Made by a program: the position numbers and the translations under genes
Assembly (NCBI GenBank): GCA_017307315.1
Contig: JAFKFF010000334.1
Location: 6,230 to 13,531 of the forward strand
From: Alphaproteobacteria bacterium
Lineage (GTDB): Bacteria > Pseudomonadota > Alphaproteobacteria > Micropepsales > Micropepsaceae
Length of the DNA stretch: 7,302 nucleotides
Reading direction: 5' to 3'
Part shown: positions 1-6,082 of the stretch, in pieces
Layout of the letters: every line of letters starts with the position of its first letter
How positions within the stretch are numbered: position 1 is the stretch's first letter
The notes under the pieces: generated by a model
Seen by the model: only the letters and a program-made list of their open reading frames with translations
Told to the model about the DNA's origin: nothing
Database searches by the model: none

Positions 1-45
1 GACAGGCGCGCCATTTCCATCTTTCGCGATGCTCTTCAGGCGTGA
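1..45 (+). CDS. Possible 3' end of an upstream gene (14 codons)
   Basis: Frame 1 is open from the window edge to a TGA at 43-45, six bases before the ATG of the next gene, which would suit an operon. A second reading frame also ends here, at a TGA at 53-55 that overlaps the ATG at 52 as ATGA, so the choice of frame is uncertain. The fragment is too short to assign a family, and it may not be coding at all. Confidence 0.2.
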   Translation, partial: DRRAISIFRDALQA

Positions 46-51
46 TGTCTC

Positions 52-1428
52 ATGAGCCGTAGGACGCTTGTGGTGTGCGGAGACGGAGCCAGTGCCGTGC
101 TGCTGGTCTGCGCCCTTGCCCGCCAGGCGGGCCAGGCTCTTTCGGTCATCGTCATCGGCGAAAAAGGAGAGCCGGGCCGCGGCATCGCCTATTCCACGGC
201 CAATCCGGCCCACCTCTTGAACGTGCCGGCCGGGCGCATGTCGGCGAACATCAACCGGCCCGATCAGTTCGTCCGGTGGCTGGCGGAGCACGGCATCGTT
301 GCCGCCAGCTGGGAGCAAAGCTTCGTCTCCCGCGCGCATTACGGCGCCTATCTGTCCGACCTGCTGGACGCCACCTTGAAATCCAATCCCGATCTCGCCG
401 TCCGCTTTGTCCGTGGCCGGATCAAAAGCTTGATGCGCAAGAATTTGGGCTGGGTGGTGGCGCATGACGGGGGAACCATCGACGCGGACCTGGTGGTGCT
501 GGCGACCGGCAACGACCGGCCGCCGCCCATCGCGCCGCATTACCCGCGCGCCCTCGCCTCCCGCATCACCGACGATCCCTGGTCGGAGCCGGACCTGGCG
601 CCGGATTGCGATGTGCTTCTTCTGGGCGCCGGATTGACCGCCATCGATGCCGCGATCGGTCTCCACAGCCGGGGCCATGCGGGAAATATCTATTTCCTCT
701 CGCGGCACGGCCTTTTGCCGCGCAGCCATGTCGAACCCGCCGCGGCCCTTCCGCTCGACCGCCCTTTTCCGGCTTCGCCGCGGGGCCTGCTGCGGGCGAT
801 GCGCGCGAAGCTGGGACCATCCGTGCCCGCCGCCCATTGGCAAGGCTTCATGGATGCGATGCGGCCGCATTGGCCGCAGATCTGGCAATCCTTTTCCGTG
901 GCGGAGAAAAAACGTTTCCTTCGCCATGCCGCCACATTGTGGAACGTGCATCGCCACCGCCTCGCGCCCGCGGTGGGCGCGTTCCTGGCCCAAGGCCTGT
1001 CGCGGAATCTTCACCTGCTCAAAGGACGGTTGAGGCATCTGGAAGCCGGCGGAAGCGGATTGATCGCAACCATCGATCATGGCGGGCGCGCAACGCGGCT
1101 GAGCATCGGCCATGTCATCAATTGCACCGGACCCAATGCCAATCCCGACCGGACGCATGACGGCCTGATCGAAAACCTGGTCGCTTCGCGCCTGGCGCGC
1201 GCCGGCGAGGCCGGCATCGGGCTGGACGTGGATCGCCGCAATCGCGTGCTGGACAAGAGCGGCACCGCGCAGCCGTCCCTGCTGGCGATGGCGGCGCTGA
1301 CGCGGGGCCATTGGTGGGAGATCACCGCCATTCCCGAGATCGCACAGCAGGCACAGATCATGTCGGGCGCCATCATGGAGTATCTCGGCATCTTGACTGC
1401 CGCGGCCCGCATCAACCGGCGTCATTGA
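52..1428 (+). CDS. FAD/NAD(P)-binding oxidoreductase, NAD_binding_9 (YdhS-like) family
   Basis: A soluble flavoprotein-like protein of 458 residues, the usual length for its family. An N-terminal Rossmann loop reads GDGASA (residues 10-15), a variant of the usual GxGxxG/A. It is followed by the family hallmark: GRGIAYSTANPAHLLNV, then MSANINRPDQF and a WL pair. LATGND marks the end of the FAD part. A second Rossmann motif, LLGAGLTAIDAA (G192, G194), would bind NAD(P)H. The C-terminal half has the typical INCTGPNAN and the WWEITAIPEI stretch with QAQ close behind. The substrate is unknown; members of this family are mostly uncharacterised, and some sit beside siderophore or monooxygenase genes. 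ATG 52 is the first start after an in-frame stop at 43-45; the ribosome site is weak (AGG at 38-40). It lies upstream of, but is probably not cotranscribed with, the PilZ-methyltransferase gene, because 245 bp with its own promoter separates them. Confidence 0.85.
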   Translation: MSRRTLVVCGDGASAVLLVCALARQAGQALSVIVIGEKGEPGRGIAYSTANPAHLLNVPAGRMSANINRPDQFVRWLAEHGIVAASWEQSFVSRAHYGAYLSDLLDATLKSNPDLAVRFVRGRIKSLMRKNLGWVVAHDGGTIDADLVVLATGNDRPPPIAPHYPRALASRITDDPWSEPDLAPDCDVLLLGAGLTAIDAAIGLHSRGHAGNIYFLSRHGLLPRSHVEPAAALPLDRPFPASPRGLLRAMRAKLGPSVPAAHWQGFMDAMRPHWPQIWQSFSVAEKKRFLRHAATLWNVHRHRLAPAVGAFLAQGLSRNLHLLKGRLRHLEAGGSGLIATIDHGGRATRLSIGHVINCTGPNANPDRTHDGLIENLVASRLARAGEAGIGLDVDRRNRVLDKSGTAQPSLLAMAALTRGHWWEITAIPEIAQQAQIMSGAIMEYLGILTAAARINRRH

Positions 1429-1517
1429 AGGCGGCTGCCCCTCTCTTTGCGGACGAGAATGTCCCGTGCACGGACGGTTTTTCCGCCCCGAGTGTGGCCG
1501 AAAAACACTGAAAAAAC

Positions 1518-1547
1518 TTGACGTTAACTATTTCTTTGCTGTATTAA
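1518..1547 (+). promoter_or_regulatory. Candidate sigma70-type promoter for the PilZ-methyltransferase gene
   Basis: TTGACG at 1518-1523 matches the -35 consensus in five of six positions. It is followed after 18 bp by TATTAA at 1542-1547, which matches four of six -10 positions. The block stands out as A/T-rich in GC-rich surroundings. Initiation here would leave a leader of about 120 nt before the ATG at 1674. The -10 overlaps the CtrA box, so CtrA bound there might block this promoter or drive a different start slightly downstream. Confidence 0.45.
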
Positions 1548-1559
1548 CCATTTATTAAC
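1544..1559 (+). promoter_or_regulatory. CtrA-binding box (TTAA-N7-TTAAC), perfect consensus
   Basis: TTAA at 1544-1547, seven bases, then TTAAC at 1555-1559 match exactly the full site of CtrA, the alphaproteobacterial cell-cycle and motility response regulator. The box lies in the only sizeable gap upstream of the PilZ-methyltransferase, 114 bp before its start, and overlaps a candidate -10 element. Another GTTAAC half-site lies at 1523-1528. Binding is inferred from the consensus only. In Caulobacter, boxes near -35 usually activate and boxes over -10 usually repress; the start site here is unknown, so the sign of control is open. Confidence 0.5.
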
Positions 1560-1673
1560 TGAGAGCGGTGCGGCCGGAAACGACTCAAAGCATCGCCAAG
1601 CGTTGGGTAATGGGCCGGGCTTCCGGCAGAAGCGGGGTGGCGTTCGGGAAGCATCGCGCAAACAGATATTTGG

Positions 1674-3128
1674 ATGCAGATAATGCTTGCCTATGAAGAA
1701 TTGAAAGGTTCGAGCGGACGCGAAGTCTGGTTCCGCCCCACCCGCTACGACGCCCGCAAATTGTTTCCCAACCATCCGCCCAAAGTGCGGGTCAAATCGG
1801 CGAGCTATCAGCTTCACGACATCAGCCTCACCGGCATCGCGGTCGTCGCGAAACAGGCCGTGGAGGAAGAACTCTCCCTGGGCGAGACCGTGCCGCTGGT
1901 CTTCCAGCAAGCCGGGCTTTCCATCTTCGAAGGCCGCGCCAAGGTCTGCCGCACCGAAAGCACCGTGTTCGGCTCCAAGCTGGCCTTCAGCCTGGTGGAT
2001 TCCTATGTCGATTTCGACCGGCTGCTCAGCCGCAACGTCCAGGCCCAGATCGCGGCCAATGGCAGCTTCCTGTCGTCGGAGCGCAGCGCGCTCGTGCCGC
2101 GCGAATATCGCGCCTTCTGCGCCGACGTGCTGGGGGTGCTGCGCTCCTATCGCGCCCTGCTCGACAAGAATATCCACCTCGCCGACAGTTTCGCGCACGC
2201 TTTCGACGAAGTCGGCGCCTTCGAGGCCTGCGAAGGCCGCTTGATCGAGCAATGGCGCGGCTTCTGGCTCACCGGCAACGACATCGTGCGCGGCATCATG
2301 AACAGCCGCGAGGAGCGTGAGGCGACCAAGGAATTCACCGAACTGGTGCTGACGCCGGAAATGCGCGCAGGCGCCATCTGGGACCGTTCCTACGCCAAGC
2401 CGCTGGGCTATCCCGGCGACTTCCAGATCATGAACCAGGTCTATGACTGGGAAAAATTGGGCCCCAGCGTCTATCACCAGCTGGTGCATCGGCTGGGCCT
2501 GGAAGTCGCCGAATGCATCGACACCCGCATGCAGGTGGTGCGCGGCAAGATCGCCGAGACGGTGCGCACTCACGGACAGGATCGTCCGGCGCGCATCCTC
2601 AGCCTGGGCAGCGGCCCGGCGCGGGAGATTCAGACCTTCCTGGAAGGCCCGCATGCCCGCGCCGGCAAGGTGGAATTCACCCTGGTGGATCAGGAAACCC
2701 AGGCGCTGGGCTATGCCTATGACCGCTGCTATCCGCCGCTGCTCAAGCTGGCGGGAGCCGCGCATCTGCAATGCCTCAACATTTCCTTCACCGACATCCT
2801 GCGCGCCAATGGCGGCCTGCAGACGGTGTCGCCGCAGGATCTGATCTACTCGGTGGGATTGCTCGACTATCTCAGCGACCGGCGCGCGCGCCTTCTGGTG
2901 CGCCGGCTGTATGACGCGCTGGTTCCCGGCGGCCTTTTGATCATCGGCAACATGAACGAGACCGCCCTGTCCAATCTCTGGCCGATGGAGTTCATCGCCG
3001 ACTGGACCTTGCAATATCGCGGCGATGCGGAGATGCGCGGTTGGGCGGACGGCCTGAACGCGGCGGAATGCTGGACGGAAACCGAAAAGACCGGCCGGGT
3101 GCGGCTTCTCTATATCCGCAAGCCCTGA
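1674..3128 (+). CDS. PilZ-like domain fused to PhcB-like SAM-dependent methyltransferase
   Basis: A soluble 484-residue protein with two parts. The N-terminal ~120 residues resemble a PilZ c-di-GMP-binding domain: RYDAR (R24, R28) fits RxxxR, and DISLTG (D49, S51, G54) fits D/NxSxxG, 20 residues later. The rest is a class I methyltransferase. It has Y246-P-G-D249 with MN at 253-254, SAM-binding motif I LSLGSGPA (309-316), an acidic residue for the SAM ribose in LVDQE (D339), DLIYSVGLLDYLSD, and PGGLLIIGN near 420-426 followed by a conserved tail. This pattern is typical of proteins annotated as 3-hydroxypalmitate methyl ester biosynthesis (PhcB-like), but the substrate here is not known. ATG 1674 is the first start after an in-frame TAA at 1608; ATG 1683 is an alternative, and neither has a clear ribosome site. 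The gene runs tail to tail with the histidine kinase, 13 bp away. A CtrA box lies upstream. Confidence 0.8.
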   Translation: MQIMLAYEELKGSSGREVWFRPTRYDARKLFPNHPPKVRVKSASYQLHDISLTGIAVVAKQAVEEELSLGETVPLVFQQAGLSIFEGRAKVCRTESTVFGSKLAFSLVDSYVDFDRLLSRNVQAQIAANGSFLSSERSALVPREYRAFCADVLGVLRSYRALLDKNIHLADSFAHAFDEVGAFEACEGRLIEQWRGFWLTGNDIVRGIMNSREEREATKEFTELVLTPEMRAGAIWDRSYAKPLGYPGDFQIMNQVYDWEKLGPSVYHQLVHRLGLEVAECIDTRMQVVRGKIAETVRTHGQDRPARILSLGSGPAREIQTFLEGPHARAGKVEFTLVDQETQALGYAYDRCYPPLLKLAGAAHLQCLNISFTDILRANGGLQTVSPQDLIYSVGLLDYLSDRRARLLVRRLYDALVPGGLLIIGNMNETALSNLWPMEFIADWTLQYRGDAEMRGWADGLNAAECWTETEKTGRVRLLYIRKP

Positions 3129-3141
3129 GCGAAGGCGCGCC

Positions 3142-4572
3142 TCAGCCGGCCAGCTGGAGCTTTTCGCCGGCCGGCAGCGCCCGTGCGCCCAGGAAGCGCT
3201 CGCGCGGCAGCACCACCATGACCGACGTGCCGACATTGACCTGGCTTTCGATCCAGAGCGCGCCGCCATGGAGTTCGGCGAGCTTGACCGCATAGGGCAG
3301 GCCCAATCCGGTGCCGCCATGGGCGCGGGTGCGCGAATCCTCGACCTGCTCGAACGGGCGCAACACCCGCTCGATATCGCTCGCGGGAATGCCGATGCCC
3401 TGGTCGCGCACGGCAATGGTGAGCGAGCCGTCCGATCCCGGCTCCAGCGCGATCTCCACGGTGCCCCCCTCATGGCTGAACTTGACGGCGTTGGAGACCA
3501 GGTTGAGCAGGATCTGCAGCATCAATTTGGCGTCGGCGCGGATCATCACCTGCTGGCCGCAGCTTTTGGGCACCATGGCGATGCCGGCCTGCTGCGCGCG
3601 CGGCTCGCACATGCGGATGCTTTCCGCCACGATCTGGTTGAGGTCCACGTCCCGGTCGTCGAGCGTGACCTTGTTCGCCTCGGCCTTGGCCAGGTCCAAT
3701 ATGTCGTTGATGATCGCCAGCAGGTGATGGCCGCTGTTGGAAATGTCCTTGACGTAGGAGGCGTAGCGGGGATTTCCGACCGGACCGAAGGTTTCCTTGT
3801 CCATAATGTCCGAGAAGCCGATGATGGCGTTCAAGGGCGTGCGCAGTTCGTGGCTCATATTGGCCAGGAATTCGCTCTTGGAATGATTGGCCTTGTTGGC
3901 CTCGATCAAAAGGATATTGGCGATCTCGTTCTTTTCCTCGATGACGCGATGGGCGATGTAGCCCTTGCGGGTCTGGGTCTCCTGGATATAGCTGGACAGA
4001 AGCCCGACGCCGGTCGCCATCAGCAGGAAGAAGTTGTTGGAGACCAGATCGATGGTCGGCAGCGGATTGAGGAAGATCGCCGAGACTTCATAGGCCAGGA
4101 CCAGCATCAGCGAGATCAGCACGGTGGTGACGAAATTCACCCGGATGAAGCTGCCGCAATAGATCACCACCATGATCACGCCGGCATAGTAATTGCTGTT
4201 GAAGGGCGCCGGCATCACCGCCGTCATCGCCACCACGCCCAGACCCGAGGCCGCCATCTGCAGCGCCAGGACATATTGCCCGATGCGCTCGAAATGCCGC
4301 GTGAAGGAAAGCGCGAAATTCGTCAGGAGGATCGGGCAGCAGATGGCGTAGCGGATGATATAGACGGTGGTCAGCGCTTCGCCGCTCACCTGCGCATCGA
4401 GGAAGCCGAACAGGATGTAAAGGATGGTCCCCGCAAGCAGATAGATGCGGATGAAGAACATGGAGTCGAGCAGAGCCCGGCGCGCAAAGCGACGCTCGGT
4501 CTCCGGATCGAAGAAGCGAAGCCACACGCGCGAATAGGCGAGCGCGTCGGCCGCCATGCCACCATCACTCAT
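3142..4572 (-). CDS. Membrane sensor histidine kinase with six-helix N-terminal sensor, no receiver
   Basis: A 476-residue inner-membrane kinase. About six hydrophobic helices fall near residues 41-58, 67-88, 99-120, 127-144, 146-167 and 179-196, with only short loops, so the sensor is membrane-embedded rather than periplasmic. A short linker follows, then the HisKA H-box with phospho-acceptor H241 (MSHELRTPLNAIIGFSDIM). The HATPase_c domain has an N-box (N357, N361), G1 DQGIGI (390-395), an F-box (F407) and G2 GGTGLGL (419-425). All residues for autophosphorylation are present. The H-box and following helix resemble DivJ/PleC-type alphaproteobacterial kinases. There is no PAS domain and no receiver, and no response regulator is in the window. 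The N-terminus (FDPETERRF, then helices) recalls membrane modules on some rhizobial nucleotide cyclases; this is from memory only. The start at 4572 lacks a good ribosome site; the ATG at 4557 is possible. The gene is divergent from the FadL gene. Confidence 0.88.
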   Translation of the reverse strand: MSDGGMAADALAYSRVWLRFFDPETERRFARRALLDSMFFIRIYLLAGTILYILFGFLDAQVSGEALTTVYIIRYAICCPILLTNFALSFTRHFERIGQYVLALQMAASGLGVVAMTAVMPAPFNSNYYAGVIMVVIYCGSFIRVNFVTTVLISLMLVLAYEVSAIFLNPLPTIDLVSNNFFLLMATGVGLLSSYIQETQTRKGYIAHRVIEEKNEIANILLIEANKANHSKSEFLANMSHELRTPLNAIIGFSDIMDKETFGPVGNPRYASYVKDISNSGHHLLAIINDILDLAKAEANKVTLDDRDVDLNQIVAESIRMCEPRAQQAGIAMVPKSCGQQVMIRADAKLMLQILLNLVSNAVKFSHEGGTVEIALEPGSDGSLTIAVRDQGIGIPASDIERVLRPFEQVEDSRTRAHGGTGLGLPYAVKLAELHGGALWIESQVNVGTSVMVVLPRERFLGARALPAGEKLQLAG

Positions 4573-4646
4573 GGGTCACTCGGACGGGATTGCCCCGGGC
4601 CTCCAAGCCGGAACAGTAGGGGCGTCGCGGTAAACAAAGTGGCAAG

Positions 4647-4674
4647 CCGACAGCGTTAACAAATTCTTTATACT
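4647..4674 (+). promoter_or_regulatory. Candidate promoter for the FadL-type gene
   Basis: TATACT at 4669-4674 is a good -10 element (five of six). CCGACA at 4647-4652, 16 bp upstream, is a partial -35 (four of six). Transcription would start near 4681, giving a leader of about 60 nt to the ATG at 4744. It lies within the 171-bp divergent gap. On the kinase strand TTGCCA (complement of 4640-4645) resembles a -35, but no convincing -10 follows. Confidence 0.4.
4656..4670 (+). promoter_or_regulatory. Degenerate CtrA-like site in the kinase/FadL divergent region
   Basis: TTAA (4656-4659), seven bases, then TTTA (4667-4670) differs from TTAA-N7-TTAA by one base and overlaps the candidate -10 of the FadL-type gene. 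GTTAAC at 4655-4660 is the strongest part. Such near-matches occur by chance in A/T-rich promoters, so this is only suggestive. It matters mainly because a perfect site lies upstream of the neighbouring PilZ-methyltransferase gene. Confidence 0.2.
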
Positions 4675-4733
4675 GTCGGGCCGAGCATGGGGCCGCTGCC
4701 TCCGCGGGGAGAGTTTCCGCGTATCGGCCATCC

Positions 4734-4739
4734 GGAGGA
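4734..4739 (+). promoter_or_regulatory. Ribosome-binding site fixing the FadL-type start
   Basis: GGAGGA ends four bases before ATG 4744. It decides the start in favour of 4744 over an in-frame ATG at 4687, which has no such site and would put 19 non-signal residues in front of an otherwise standard signal peptide. Confidence 0.75.
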
Positions 4740-4743
4740 AACC

Positions 4744-6072
4744 ATGCGCCGTCCACTTCTAGTAGCGCTTTGCCTTCTGCCCACAACGCCTGCTCTCGCC
4801 GCGGGCTTCGGCTTGCGCGAGCAAAGCACCGAGGCGATGGGCGAAGCCTATGCGGGCGCCGCCGCGACGGCGAGCGATGCCGGTTTCATGGCTTACAATC
4901 CCGCCGCGGCCGCGGGAACCGAGGGCGGCGATTTCGCGCTGAGCGTCGTGTCGATCATGCCGGGCTCGTCCGCCAATTACACCACCGCGCTGACCGCGGC
5001 CGGCACGCCGGCAGGCGGCGATGCACGGCCGAAAGATTTCATCCGCAACGCCATCATTCCCGACATCGCCATTCGCCAGCGCCTCGACGATCGCTGGTCG
5101 GTGGGCGTGTCGGTTTCCGTGCCCTGGGGACTTTCGACGAAATATCCGGACGGATGGGCCGGGCGGTATTACGCGCTGGGCTCCAAACTGGCGACGGTCA
5201 ACATCACGCCCGTCATCGCCTATGACCTGGCGCCGGGCTTCACCATCGCGGGCGGCTTTCAGGCGCAATATGCCAAAGGCACGCTCTCCAGCGCCGTCGA
5301 TATCGGCACCCTGGGCGCGCTCAATGCCATTCCCGGTTCGGTTCCTGGCGCGATGGACGGCTCGGCCACCATCGGCGCGTCCGGTTGGGGCTATGGCTAC
5401 ACTTTGGGCGTGCGGGCGGCACTGGAAGACGGCTGGACCTTGGGCTGGTCCTACCGTTCCGTCGTCCATCACACCTTGAATGGCATCTGGCGCTTCGGGA
5501 TGGACAATTTCGGACTCGGCGCGGGCATTCGCGGCGCCACCACGCTTCTGTCCGATACCAGCGCGCGCGCCAAGCTGGCCACCCCGGCCGAAATGCAGTT
5601 CGGCCTGCGCAAGTCTTTCATGGATCGCTGGACCCTTCTGGCGACGGCGGACTGGACCGACTGGTCGAGCTTCAAGAATTTGACGGCGGTTGCCGGCAAT
5701 CCGGCTCAGCCCAATGACGTGACGGTCGCCAACTGGAAGAGCAGCTGGCTGGTTTCCGCGGGCGCCGAATACGCCGCCAGCAACGATGTCATCTTGCGCG
5801 GCGGCGTCGCGCTGGACCAGACCCCGGTCCCGGGTAGCACCCTGGCGCCGCGCATTCCCGACGCCAACCGCACCTGGGTGTCGCTGGGCGCGACCTGGCA
5901 GGCCGCGCCGGACATGGACCTGAAACTGTCCTACGGCCACCTCTTCAACGACACGCGCACCGTCAGCCAGAGCGCCGCCGCCACCGGCAACGCCCTGCGC
6001 GGCACCTTGATCGGCAACACCGAGTCGAGCGTGGACGTGCTGGGCCTGGCGCTGGCCTATCGCTGGCAATAG
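4744..6072 (+). CDS. FadL/OmpP1/TodX-family outer-membrane transporter
   Basis: A 442-residue outer-membrane beta-barrel that would let long-chain fatty acids or other hydrophobic compounds cross the outer membrane. A Sec signal peptide is evident: two arginines, a hydrophobic core, then cleavage after PALA (about residue 19). The mature protein begins AGFGLREQST, close to the start of known FadL proteins, followed by AMGEAYAGAAATASDA and the conserved NPA triplet (N52-A54) of the N-terminal hatch. Alternating strands rich in W, Y and G run to the end, which finishes on an aromatic barrel strand (LALAYRWQ). Length is normal for the family (about 400-470). It lies divergent from the sensor kinase, sharing a 171-bp promoter region, and convergent with the broken dehydrogenase 10 bp away. 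Substrate cannot be told from the sequence; fatty acids, hydrocarbons and long-chain acyl signals are all known FadL-family cargoes. Confidence 0.88.
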   Translation: MRRPLLVALCLLPTTPALAAGFGLREQSTEAMGEAYAGAAATASDAGFMAYNPAAAAGTEGGDFALSVVSIMPGSSANYTTALTAAGTPAGGDARPKDFIRNAIIPDIAIRQRLDDRWSVGVSVSVPWGLSTKYPDGWAGRYYALGSKLATVNITPVIAYDLAPGFTIAGGFQAQYAKGTLSSAVDIGTLGALNAIPGSVPGAMDGSATIGASGWGYGYTLGVRAALEDGWTLGWSYRSVVHHTLNGIWRFGMDNFGLGAGIRGATTLLSDTSARAKLATPAEMQFGLRKSFMDRWTLLATADWTDWSSFKNLTAVAGNPAQPNDVTVANWKSSWLVSAGAEYAASNDVILRGGVALDQTPVPGSTLAPRIPDANRTWVSLGATWQAAPDMDLKLSYGHLFNDTRTVSQSAAATGNALRGTLIGNTESSVDVLGLALAYRWQ

Positions 6073-6082
6073 CCGGAAAGGG

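Noticed and set aside
1464..1482. Perfect 10-bp palindrome CCGTGCACGG followed by five T's, as a terminator of the FAD gene
   Set aside because: The palindrome has no spacer, so only a three-base-pair stem with a four-base loop could form, and the T run is five bases further on. Too weak to call.
3145..3175. GCCGGCC/GGCCGGC inverted repeat with a 17-base loop at the tail-to-tail junction, as a bidirectional terminator
   Set aside because: A 7-bp GC stem could form, but there is no T run after it on either strand, and it lies inside the kinase's last codons. Such repeats are common in GC-rich DNA.
1524..3473. 649-codon open frame on the minus strand
   Set aside because: It lies antisense to the PilZ-methyltransferase and out of frame over the kinase C-terminus. 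Its product is low-complexity R/A/H-rich sequence with no family signature, while the genes opposite have clear motifs. Long shadow frames are usual at this GC content.
3268..4659. 463-codon open frame on the plus strand
   Set aside because: It is the antisense shadow of the histidine kinase, rich in D, H, R and Q repeats, with no recognisable domain.
4687..4743. An upstream start for the FadL gene at ATG 4687
   Set aside because: It adds 19 residues before a standard signal peptide and lacks a ribosome site, whereas ATG 4744 has GGAGGA at the proper distance.
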